A stretch of DNA of 64,000 bases from Verrucomicrobiota bacterium (lineage in GTDB: Bacteria > Verrucomicrobiota > Verrucomicrobiia > Limisphaerales > UBA11320). The position numbers and the translations under genes are program-made. The DNA lies in contig JACQFQ010000043.1 of assembly GCA_016199985.1 (NCBI GenBank), positions 62,001 to 126,000 on the forward strand. The letters run 5' to 3'. The notes under the pieces are model-generated. The model searched no databases. It saw only the letters and a list, made by a program, of their open reading frames with translations, and had not been told where the DNA came from. The stretch's first letter is position 1. The number at the start of each line of letters is the position of its first letter. Below, piece by piece: positions 8,670 to 16,674 of the stretch.

Positions 8670-10783
8670 GCGCAACCCTTGTCATCACCAAAGATCACGC
8701 CCTGGTTCAAAAGGTCCCGATCACCTCGGAGGTTCGCATTGGCCGATCGCCGAAGTGCCAGGTGGTGCTCGTCGAACCCCTGCTGACCCGAGCCGAGGTC
8801 GACCTGCTTTCCAGGGAACAGATCAGCATCGTGGAGGAAAACGGCGTTTATTGGGTCGAGGATCTTAAAAGCAGGAACGGAACTTACCTCGCTGGAGAAA
8901 GGCTCACGAGGCGAACCCAGCTCCAGAATGGAGACGAGATAACGATCGGGGGATTGACCACGGTGCGGATCAAATTTCTTTCGGACACAGCGGCGCTGGC
9001 CTCCGGTTTGGTTGCACGCGAGCAGGCAACCGTGGCGGCTCCCACGGTCGAGGGGAAAGCACAGGAATCCCAGGCTCGCCCACCAGCGCGGAAGCCTCGA
9101 TTTGCCACGAAACTCACCGTGTTGGACGGGCCAGCGCAGATCGTGGGAACCGTGTTTGAGAATTGGACGGGCGCCCTGAATATCGGCCGGGCGCGCGAGA
9201 ACGAAGTCATGATTCCGGCCGCGGGCGAAGATGGAATATCGGCATTCCACGCCAGGATCGAGTGCTCCGAGAACAGATTCTGGCTCGTGGACTGCAACAG
9301 CAAGAATGGAACGCTGCTGGATGGCCGCCGAGTCGACGGCAGGATCGCCTTGTCGGATGGCCAGACCATTTACATTGGCAAGTCGCGGTTCGCCTTTGCG
9401 GTCACCGATATCGAAGAGAGGCGGAAACGTCTGAAGATCGCGGCCGGCGCGCTGGCCGCGCTGTTCTTGGTCATTCTCGTGTTTCTTGCCTTCCGTCCGC
9501 CCGATCGGGTCGCGGAACAGCTGAGGACGGCCAAAGTGCTCCGGACTTCTGGAAAGCTGGATGAGGCGAGGAAGCTTCTGGAGGCGGCGTTCGGGATGGA
9601 TCCCACCCGGTCCGAGGTGAAGGAAGAGCTGGATCTCACGACACGGCTGATGCAGCGGAACAAGAATCTGGAGACCGCAAGCCAAACGGCCAGCCACGCC
9701 ACCACTGCCGAGGCGTTCGAGGAGGCGAAGAAGCTATGCATCATGGTTCTCAACGACTTTCGCAATGACCGCGCCGCCCTGGAGCTGAAGAGCGCCATCG
9801 AATCAGTCGAGGGAGCCGAGGTGGCGATCCAAAGCCAAAACTGGGACGTTGCGATCAGAAAAATGGAGAGTCAGCTTGTCAAACTTCCAGAGTCGAGACT
9901 GTTGCGCGACCGCCTTGCCCGAGCAAACGCCGAGCGCACCAACGCAATGCTGCTCGCCGGGGCTCAAGAACATTTCTCGAGAAACAAACTAGCGGAGGCG
10001 CGAAGCGCCCTGGAACAGATACCCGACTCTCAAAGTTACTATAGCGAAGCCAAAAAACGGCTCCAACGGGAGCTAAACCAGCGGCAGGCCGTCCTTCGGG
10101 CTATTCAGACGGTCAAGGATCTCTACCAGCAAGGAAACGCTGACGCCCTCCGCCAAGCCCAGGACAGGGTCAAGGATTACCTGGGAATGTTCCCGGAAAA
10201 TGAGGATCTGAAGGGATTGCAGGATCGGATCCGGTTCATGCTTGAGAAGGCATCAGGCCTGGCCCAGGCAGAACTCGGCGCGACCTCCACTGATATCAAG
10301 GCGCTGCAGGCTCACCAAGGTCTCTGTTTGAGCATTCTACGACAAGAGCAAGGCGACTGGATCACCGAGTGGAGGCGAAGGACGGAAAGAACCACGAATC
10401 AGTTGGGAATGAGGCTGTGGCAACTCGCCAATGATCACGCCATGAAAGGGAGCAATGCTTTGGCGGAAGCTCTCAACTTGGAAAAGGATGGCGCCGGCCA
10501 CTTCAGGAAAATCAAGGAAACCGTGGAGAGCTGGAACTCCGCAATCGCGGCGGGGCATCCTGACCCCAAACTGGTCGCGCAGAGGGATGACCTCAACAGC
10601 CAACTGGAGGCGGAAGCAGGCAAGCGCTTTGCAAAGGTCTACCCTCTCATCCAACAGCGCTTGTCTGGAAAGAACCCGAGTATTCCCGCAACTCTGAAGG
10701 ACATCTTGGACATTACGATCGAAGGGAACGCCAACGGCTATTACTCGAAGGCAAAGGAAGCATTGAAGGCGCTTGGACAATAG
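8666..10783 (+). CDS. Dual-FHA membrane protein with TPR/coiled-coil C-terminus
   Basis: The 705-residue protein carries two FHA domains before a single transmembrane helix (about 257-275). The first (about 1-105) has IGRSP, LLSREQ with Gln at the usual His, and SRNGT. The second (about 145-250) has the full set: IGRAR, ISAFH and SKNGT. After the helix come ~430 residues of helical repeats, starting with a TPR-like unit (SGKLDEARKLLEAAFGMDP). The start codon overlaps the preceding FHA gene (ATGA), implying coupled translation. With the FHA-CpaF fusion the locus has four FHA domains. The role is inferred as assembly scaffold or regulator of the pilus. Confidence 0.72.
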   Translation: MSATLVITKDHALVQKVPITSEVRIGRSPKCQVVLVEPLLTRAEVDLLSREQISIVEENGVYWVEDLKSRNGTYLAGERLTRRTQLQNGDEITIGGLTTVRIKFLSDTAALASGLVAREQATVAAPTVEGKAQESQARPPARKPRFATKLTVLDGPAQIVGTVFENWTGALNIGRARENEVMIPAAGEDGISAFHARIECSENRFWLVDCNSKNGTLLDGRRVDGRIALSDGQTIYIGKSRFAFAVTDIEERRKRLKIAAGALAALFLVILVFLAFRPPDRVAEQLRTAKVLRTSGKLDEARKLLEAAFGMDPTRSEVKEELDLTTRLMQRNKNLETASQTASHATTAEAFEEAKKLCIMVLNDFRNDRAALELKSAIESVEGAEVAIQSQNWDVAIRKMESQLVKLPESRLLRDRLARANAERTNAMLLAGAQEHFSRNKLAEARSALEQIPDSQSYYSEAKKRLQRELNQRQAVLRAIQTVKDLYQQGNADALRQAQDRVKDYLGMFPENEDLKGLQDRIRFMLEKASGLAQAELGATSTDIKALQAHQGLCLSILRQEQGDWITEWRRRTERTTNQLGMRLWQLANDHAMKGSNALAEALNLEKDGAGHFRKIKETVESWNSAIAAGHPDPKLVAQRDDLNSQLEAEAGKRFAKVYPLIQQRLSGKNPSIPATLKDILDITIEGNANGYYSKAKEALKALGQ

Positions 10784-10799
10784 GCGCCGCAACACGCGC

Positions 10800-11885
10800 A
10801 TGATACCCGAATCCCGAGTTCGAGCAAACGCCGCCACGGGCACAACCGGGGATGGAACGTCTCCAGCGATAACCCGGAACGTTCGGCATGGGCTGTCACG
10901 AATCCTCGCCCTCACGTCGCTGGCCGCGCTTTGCCTCTCACCCGTGGCTTCAATGGGAGCGCTTGGTCCCCGCCTCTTGTTGCCGCAACCCAGCATCGAT
11001 TTCGGACGGCGCACCAATGAACTGAGCGCATCATTCCAGTTTGTGTGTTCGAATGTCGGGGATCAGGACCTCATCGTGTCCAAGTTGACACCCGACTGCC
11101 CTCTGTGCCTCAAGGGGGAGGTAGCCTTCCGCCTGCTGAAGCCTGGCGAGCGGGGGATCGTCCGGGTGGATCTGGACTTTCTGGGCCTGGCCGGCCCCGT
11201 CGCCCATTCACTCACCCTGGAGTCGAACGACGCTGTTTCCCACGAAGCCACCCTCAACCTGGAGGGCGTGCTGGTGCGAACCTTCGAGGCTGAACCAGCG
11301 GAGTTACACCTCAGGATCCGGGCGGGAGAAACAAACGCGATGATCCGAGTGAGAAGTTTCCTCCCGCTCCAGGAACCGACGCTGAGAGCGCAAACTTCGA
11401 CTCCTGTGCTCCATGCCGCCGTGAAAAGGAGCGGCTCGAATGAATACCTCGTGTCCGTCGAACTCGTAGGACAGGCCCCTGAAGGGACCACTCGGGCCGC
11501 CATATCGCTGCGTCCGGACAATTCCACTCAATCGGCGTGGCGGATTCCCTGCGTCCTCCATAGTCCACCGGACATTGAAGTGATCCCCCAAGTGCTGAGA
11601 CTACCCGGGCCGCTAGATCAGGAATGGGAAACGTTATGGATTAGACAGCATTCCTTCCAACCGAGGGCGCTCCTTCAAGTGACCCCTACGCCAACCAGCC
11701 TTGTGTACGAAGTGGTCCCTCAACCTGGCAGCCCTCATTACAGGATCCGGCTGAAGGCGGTGGGTCCCACAGACCACTGGCCAACCAACGCTCATGTCGC
11801 GCTGCGCTTCGGGGCGCCGGGGGGACGGGAAGAAACGATCTATGTGCCAGTCCATACACGGACAAGGACTGCAACCAAACCATGA
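10800..11885 (+). CDS. Secreted DUF1573/ASH-like protein in Tad locus
   Basis: The protein has 361 residues from the ATG at 10800; a TTG at 10773 overlapping the previous gene is the alternative. A hydrophobic signal sequence (about residues 33-55) precedes a beta-rich domain. That domain begins PQPSIDFGRR and contains a Cys pair (DCPLC) where DUF1573 proteins often carry a conserved Cys. The rest is Ig-like beta sandwich without a named family. DUF1573 domains are common in Bacteroidota, Planctomycetota and Verrucomicrobiota secreted proteins but are not a core Tad component. Colinearity suggests a structural or periplasmic accessory role. Confidence 0.6.
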   Translation: MIPESRVRANAATGTTGDGTSPAITRNVRHGLSRILALTSLAALCLSPVASMGALGPRLLLPQPSIDFGRRTNELSASFQFVCSNVGDQDLIVSKLTPDCPLCLKGEVAFRLLKPGERGIVRVDLDFLGLAGPVAHSLTLESNDAVSHEATLNLEGVLVRTFEAEPAELHLRIRAGETNAMIRVRSFLPLQEPTLRAQTSTPVLHAAVKRSGSNEYLVSVELVGQAPEGTTRAAISLRPDNSTQSAWRIPCVLHSPPDIEVIPQVLRLPGPLDQEWETLWIRQHSFQPRALLQVTPTPTSLVYEVVPQPGSPHYRIRLKAVGPTDHWPTNAHVALRFGAPGGREETIYVPVHTRTRTATKP

Positions 11886-11927
11886 ACTCCCATGGCACAA
11901 GAACTGCCATGAGGGGGTAGAACGCAT

Positions 11928-12143
11928 ATGAAAAGTTGGATCAAACTGATGCAAGTATGGGGCGCCGGGGCCCGGGAGATCGCATCCGATGAGGAAGGTC
12001 AGGTGATGGCGGAGTACACCATCACGTTTCTCGTGACGGTTCCCTTGACGTGTTTCTTTTTCCATCCCGACAACGGGCTCTTCTCTGCCGCCCGGCAGCA
12101 GTTTGACCTGACGGTGTTCGTGCTGTCTCTGCCATGGGGCTAA
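11928..12143 (+). CDS. Short Flp-type prepilin
   Basis: The protein has 71 residues. The leader is unusually long (24 residues) and ends EEG, followed by QVMAEY and a hydrophobic helix. This matches the Flp cleavage rule exactly (Gly at -1, Glu +5, Tyr +6). The mature part is about 47 residues, the normal size of an Flp pilin. It contains two Pro residues in the helix region (VTVPL, FHPDN), which is less typical. It sits just upstream of the prepilin peptidase, the usual place for an flp gene. It may be the major pilin or a TadE-like pseudopilin. Confidence 0.7.
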   Translation: MKSWIKLMQVWGAGAREIASDEEGQVMAEYTITFLVTVPLTCFFFHPDNGLFSAARQQFDLTVFVLSLPWG

Positions 12144-12149
12144 ACTCGC

Positions 12150-12743
12150 ATGAATCCAACCGCCTCCCATCTCAGCTCCACGGAAATGGGCCAATCCTCT
12201 GTCATTCTTGGGACGCCCTTGCCGATCGCCGCCCTGATCACCCTTGCCGCAGTGCTGATCGTGGTGGTTTATACCGAACTCACCCGTCGGAAGATACCGA
12301 ACTGGTTGACTGGATCCGCAACGGGCCTCGGTTTTCTTATTGCGGCATTTGAAGGGGGGCAGGCGCTCGTTTCGAGCATCTTGGGATTCCTGCTCGGTTT
12401 CGGCTTCTTCTTCGTATTTTGGATTTGCGGCAAGTCTTCCGTGAAGACGCACGGGCGGCGTCCTGTAAGCGGCGGGGACATGAAACTCATGGGGGCTGCG
12501 GGAGCGTTGCTTGGATTCACTTTGGTGCAAATCGCCTTGGTTTATATGGCCGTGTTGGGTGCCTTGCTGGCCGTCGGAATGCTCGTGTGGAGTCCGGATG
12601 CGTGGACCAGAGTTCAGATCGCTCTGCGGATCCGGAAGGTCGGGCGAGAGGAAGCCGTCAAACTCCAACCCTTGCTGGTTCCCTACGGACTCGCCATAGC
12701 CGGAGGCTGCCTCCTGACTTTGTTGGTAGGAGTGGGCCGATGA
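12150..12743 (+). CDS. cpaA: Prepilin peptidase TadV/CpaA, A24 family
   Basis: Membrane aspartyl protease that removes the leader from Flp prepilins and TadE/F-type pseudopilins. The 197-residue protein is mostly transmembrane. The second catalytic motif is intact (SGGDMKLMGA near residues 107-116). In the first motif, YTELTRRKIPN near residues 44-54, the catalytic Asp position (six residues before the Ile of IPN) is Glu. No N-terminal methylase domain is present, as usual for TadV. The stop overlaps the next gene's ATG by 4 bases. Substrates are inferred to be the products at 205(-), 426, 11928 and 12740. Confidence 0.85.
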   Translation: MNPTASHLSSTEMGQSSVILGTPLPIAALITLAAVLIVVVYTELTRRKIPNWLTGSATGLGFLIAAFEGGQALVSSILGFLLGFGFFFVFWICGKSSVKTHGRRPVSGGDMKLMGAAGALLGFTLVQIALVYMAVLGALLAVGMLVWSPDAWTRVQIALRIRKVGREEAVKLQPLLVPYGLAIAGGCLLTLLVGVGR

Positions 12744-13867
12744 AGCGAAAAGCAAACAGTCTGTTTGAAGAACTGAACTCCGATGAGTGTGGCGCCGCCA
12801 TGACGGAGTTTGCGATCACTTGCCCGGTGATCCTGTTTTTCTTTCTTGTCATGCTCCAGTTTCTCCAGATTGTCAGGGCCTCTCAACACGTGAACTACGC
12901 GGCTTACGCGGCGGCGAGGGCTTACTCGGTTCACGAATCAGTGGACGGAAAGAACGGGGCTCAAGACGCCGCGGAAGAAGCCGCAGCCATCGCCTTGGCG
13001 CCTGTGGCGAGACTCCTCCCTAAGGAGCTTCCGCTGATCGGCGGGATCCGGATTCCCGAGAACCTGCCCGGCTTCGCCCAACAATCTGGTGATTTTGTCA
13101 TGGGTTACTTGGCGGCCAAGCTGAGGCTCGATGACACGTACGGGCTCGGAGGGAGCGTGAAAATATCGCTCAGTGGCAATCCCCGGCAGGTGGATGTCCT
13201 GATCAACTACCCTCAGCCCATATTCATCCCGGGACTCGTGGAACTCTGGGCCTACATTCGGCCTGGGGACAGTGCTTTCGGATCAATGAAACCGCTCCAC
13301 AAAGGACTCCAAGGAATCCCCGGAAAACTTCTGCCTATCGCCGAGACATGGGAAAGTCTGCAGACTCCCCATGATAACGCCATTCTAGCTCCGGGCTCCG
13401 TCCCTACGTTCATCTTCCCCTATATCAACGTGACCGCAAAGTGCTCCATCGGACACTCCGACTGGGGCCATAAGAATCCGGAGTACAGGCCGCGAATTCG
13501 CAACACGGTGGAAGACGCCGATACGGATGACACAGACATGAACCGGATGTCCGACGCCCAGGGCTCCGGCGAGGCAATGAAGCAGCATGCCGAGGACATG
13601 AAGTCCGAGCAGGGAACGTGCGCTGACTGGCGCAGTACACAGCAGGATCTCGTCGCAGCGCAGGAGAATTTCAACCAGGTGGACGCCAATCCCAACGCCA
13701 GTGTCAGCCAAAGGCAAATTGCCAGGCAACAGCTGGACGCTGCCGCGAATTCAGAACGGGCCGCCCGCGCCCAATACCAGGGCGCTCATAACCAGAGGAT
13801 CTCAAGCCAACAGAACGTCGAACACATGACCGGAAAAAAGGTGAGTTATGAATTTGATTGCCGCTGA
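12740..13867 (+). CDS. TadE-like pseudopilin with long C-terminus
   Basis: The protein has 375 residues from the ATG at 12740, which overlaps the prepilin peptidase stop. The N-terminus has an acidic leader (DECG), G18 followed by AAMTEF and a hydrophobic helix. This is the TadE/TadF processing signature (Glu +5, Phe +6). The body is long for TadE (usually 150-200 residues). The C-terminal ~110 residues are very polar, Gln/Ala/Asn-rich and probably coiled-coil. The next gene starts inside its last 20 bases. Confidence 0.75.
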   Translation: MKRKANSLFEELNSDECGAAMTEFAITCPVILFFFLVMLQFLQIVRASQHVNYAAYAAARAYSVHESVDGKNGAQDAAEEAAAIALAPVARLLPKELPLIGGIRIPENLPGFAQQSGDFVMGYLAAKLRLDDTYGLGGSVKISLSGNPRQVDVLINYPQPIFIPGLVELWAYIRPGDSAFGSMKPLHKGLQGIPGKLLPIAETWESLQTPHDNAILAPGSVPTFIFPYINVTAKCSIGHSDWGHKNPEYRPRIRNTVEDADTDDTDMNRMSDAQGSGEAMKQHAEDMKSEQGTCADWRSTQQDLVAAQENFNQVDANPNASVSQRQIARQQLDAAANSERAARAQYQGAHNQRISSQQNVEHMTGKKVSYEFDCR

Positions 13868-15098
13868 GGCCGCCGTCAGGGAGAGCGAAACCAGGAACGT
13901 GGCGGCGCGCCGTCAGGCCATGGGCCCATCGGCGATGATCCGCCGGGTCGGCTCCGGAATTGCGCGTGTTGCGGACGACGTTAGATGCGACGAGGATGGC
14001 TCCACGACACTGATGGCGGCAATGATGGTGTTCTTGGTGACCATTTTCGGCTTGATAGCTCTCAACACGAACAAGGTGATCTATAACCGCATCCAGGCTC
14101 AAAACGCGGCGGACTCCGCTGCGGACGCGGCTGCTCTCTGGCAAGCGCGAGGTTGCAATGTGCTCCAGCATCTCAACAACATTCACTATACTTTCGACGT
14201 GATGGCCTCGACCGCGGAGAGCGTTTCTGCGGCGGCGTGCGGAGCGGCCGCTGTCTTTCAAGGGATGATTGATTCCGGTTTCCCGCCCACGGTCGCCGCC
14301 GGTGTTGCTGGAAAGGCCATCGCCTGCCCCATTTGCCTGCCCCTCCCCATCATCGATGCCGTTCAGCAACTTTTTTACACGGCGATCAAGCCCATACGCC
14401 AAGCCGTCGTATGGGCAACCCCACCGATTGCCTTCGCGGCCGCCAATGCCAGCGCGAAAGGCTCGATGGCCGACGGGATCGTGGAGGTCATTGGCAGTTC
14501 CCTGTCTCGGGTGGCGGCAGGCTTGGGCCTGCCCGGACTGCCCACATCGGGCAACGTGAGCTTTCCAGGGGTCGACGGCTTGCTGTTCGCCCTCCCGTTG
14601 GACCCAAGCTCCTTGCTGCTGCATGTGGAGGAAAAGGCGGGAAAGGGGCTGCCCTGGAAGTATCCTTCCTACATCGGCGATGTCGCTGAGGTGGCCGGAG
14701 ACTTCGGCTGTGGCGACGTCGGCTTCTCCGGGTCCATGTCCTTGGCGCGGGGCATGGGATGGGATGGGGACTGGGGATGGAACGATACCTACGCCTTTGG
14801 TAATCCCGGTTACATGACGTGGATCGCCGGGAAGACCCGCGATCACGAATTGTTGAACCTCGGAACCTTGAAATGGTTGAACGGGAAACGGGGAAGCGAT
14901 GAGGAAATAACCAGAATGCACACTGGAAATCCCCGGGGCTCAGAACAGCTTGAGATTCCTGGGATACTAGCGATCGCCAGCAGTCAGGTGGAGGGCGTCC
15001 CCGTGATATCCCATGGGAGCGCGAACGCCCGCGGGAAACTGATCAAGGTTTACTTCCCTGGCCAGATCCAAGGGGAGAGCTTCTGGATCTGGCACTGA
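13848..15098 (+). CDS. TadG-like pilus assembly membrane protein
   Basis: The 416-residue protein has a cytoplasmic N-terminus ending in DEDGSTTLMAAMMVF and one transmembrane helix (about residues 50-68). Then comes the Tad-like motif NRIQAQNAADSAADAAALWQ, typical of the N-terminal region of TadG and related secreted Tad proteins. The remainder is extracytoplasmic and not recognised. A good ribosome binding site (AAGGTGAG) lies before the ATG at 13848, inside the end of the previous gene. The von Willebrand domain often seen in TadG is not visible. Role inferred as a periplasmic minor component of the pilus. Confidence 0.7.
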   Translation: MNLIAAEAAVRESETRNVAARRQAMGPSAMIRRVGSGIARVADDVRCDEDGSTTLMAAMMVFLVTIFGLIALNTNKVIYNRIQAQNAADSAADAAALWQARGCNVLQHLNNIHYTFDVMASTAESVSAAACGAAAVFQGMIDSGFPPTVAAGVAGKAIACPICLPLPIIDAVQQLFYTAIKPIRQAVVWATPPIAFAAANASAKGSMADGIVEVIGSSLSRVAAGLGLPGLPTSGNVSFPGVDGLLFALPLDPSSLLLHVEEKAGKGLPWKYPSYIGDVAEVAGDFGCGDVGFSGSMSLARGMGWDGDWGWNDTYAFGNPGYMTWIAGKTRDHELLNLGTLKWLNGKRGSDEEITRMHTGNPRGSEQLEIPGILAIASSQVEGVPVISHGSANARGKLIKVYFPGQIQGESFWIWH

Positions 15099-15118
15099 TC
15101 TCGAAAAGCGCATCGTTT

Positions 15119-15709
15119 GTGAGAATCAAACTTGAATCCAACCGCAGTCGAGCACAACGGTGCGCCGCCCAGGTCGTCGCGGAGGCATGTATCGGACTTT
15201 GCCTCATGGCTCTCGCGTTTGTGCTCCTGATTTACAGCAGCTACCTTGCGACCAACCACCTAAAAACACTCATGGCGGCCCGGCACGCGTCCTGGCTCTT
15301 GGGGACGCGGGGAGGCCAGCCCGACCTGGACACAGTCAAAGAGAACATCGACACCAGCTTCGGGTTCGATCCAGAGCTGACACAGCTTCATTTGGAATCT
15401 CCTGCGGCCCTGTTTGGGTTCTTGACCGGCGACGATGCCGTGGGGAAGGAAATCGCAGGCGCCGGAGGCGGTCCGTTCAGGGTTCAGGTGACCTTTGGGC
15501 TCACATCCGAAGAGGTTAGGAATTCCACAAAGTTCCCATTCAACCTCATGAACGTAACCGTCCCGTTTATGGGTGAAACCCGCATGGATATCTCGCAAGT
15601 CTCCTCGGTATGCCAATGGGATGAGGTCGGAAATACATGGTCTACGCTGAGTTCGGCGCTCAGCGGCCTCTTCGACAAGCTCAGTGGCATCCAAGACAAA
15701 CTGCCCTAG
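15119..15709 (+). CDS. Membrane-anchored TadE-like protein
   Basis: The 196-residue protein probably starts at GTG 15119; no upstream ATG is available in frame. A basic N-terminus is followed by AQVVAEACIGLCLMALAFVL, one transmembrane helix. The arrangement resembles TadE/TadF, although the residue before the presumed cut is Ala, not Gly. The soluble part has ~150 residues and no known motif. It lies 20 bases after the TadG-like gene and ends 2 bases before the next ORF, so it is probably part of the same operon. Confidence 0.6.
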   Translation: MRIKLESNRSRAQRCAAQVVAEACIGLCLMALAFVLLIYSSYLATNHLKTLMAARHASWLLGTRGGQPDLDTVKENIDTSFGFDPELTQLHLESPAALFGFLTGDDAVGKEIAGAGGGPFRVQVTFGLTSEEVRNSTKFPFNLMNVTVPFMGETRMDISQVSSVCQWDEVGNTWSTLSSALSGLFDKLSGIQDKLP

Positions 15710-15711
15710 CC

Positions 15712-16668
15712 ATGGACGAGCGGCCTAACAAAGCGTCGATCGCAAGACTCCTGCCCATCGCCATCCGCGGCTTTACGTTCGTCGTCGCCGCTTCGGTGAT
15801 CTTCCTGCTGACCAGCCTCGCAACCGGCGTGTTTGAGGTGGAGGACTCGAACCCACGCACGACGAAGATTCCTTCAAGACCTCGACTCCCCGCAGGGGCT
15901 AGCCAGCCGTCTGACCCTCATCAGGCCACCGGGCTCTTCTGGCCCTCATACCCAGGATGTGAGCGACAGAAAACGCTTCTCAACTCCATGAACGGCCTGC
16001 GGACTCTCACTGAAGACTGCGCGTGCAGCGCCTCGGCAGGCGAACTGATCGACTACTACCGCCGTGAATTCAACGCAAGAGGGTGGACGGATGTCACCGA
16101 GGAAACCTACAAGGTGAATCCGGAAAACTGGAGCAACGAAAGCCGAACTCCGAATGCGCTTCATGAAGAGTCCGATCGGGACGAGCGACTGCGCAGCAAA
16201 GCCTCGGATGTTATGGACGCGAAACTAGTCATGACTCGAGGCAATTGGTCCGTGCACGCGTCAGCGGCCCAAGGTCCCTCGGCAACCAAGCCGACCTTGC
16301 TTCGCTTCTTTTCGATCGAACGTCGTTCGCTGGAAGACCTGCCCCTGCCCTTCATGCAGGAATCGATCACCCCATACGCCCTCGGCGCTCAGCCCGGATT
16401 TAAATCAGGCTCTGAAGACGAGCACACGCGCTACCAGACCGAGATCAATATGAGCACCGCGAGACCGGAGCAGAGCTATTCGGAGACGATCGAGGGTTAC
16501 CGGAAAAGAGGTTGGAAAGTGATGTCGGAAAACCGCGCAAAAGCGGAACGCAGCCCGCGCATCGCGTGGATGACACGCGGCAACGCATACGTGACAATTA
16601 CCGTGCAGCCGAGGCCCGATCGCCTTTCGGGCTCGCTGATCTCATGCACCGAGGCCACGCCCCGTTAG
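15712..16668 (+). CDS. Hypothetical membrane-anchored protein, end of Tad operon
   Basis: The protein has 318 residues from the ATG at 15712, just 2 bases after the preceding stop. One N-terminal transmembrane helix (about residues 18-40) is followed by an extracytoplasmic region. That region holds two similar-looking segments with tyrosine-rich helices (residues ~105-130, LIDYYRREFNARGWTDVTEE; ~245-270, YSETIEGYRKRGWKVMSE). Each resembles a small alpha/beta unit that predicts a variable seen on 'RGW' turns, so this may be an internal duplication. I recognise no family. It is the last plus-strand gene of the Tad locus. Confidence 0.6.
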   Translation: MDERPNKASIARLLPIAIRGFTFVVAASVIFLLTSLATGVFEVEDSNPRTTKIPSRPRLPAGASQPSDPHQATGLFWPSYPGCERQKTLLNSMNGLRTLTEDCACSASAGELIDYYRREFNARGWTDVTEETYKVNPENWSNESRTPNALHEESDRDERLRSKASDVMDAKLVMTRGNWSVHASAAQGPSATKPTLLRFFSIERRSLEDLPLPFMQESITPYALGAQPGFKSGSEDEHTRYQTEINMSTARPEQSYSETIEGYRKRGWKVMSENRAKAERSPRIAWMTRGNAYVTITVQPRPDRLSGSLISCTEATPR

Positions 16669-16674
16669 CCTCAC

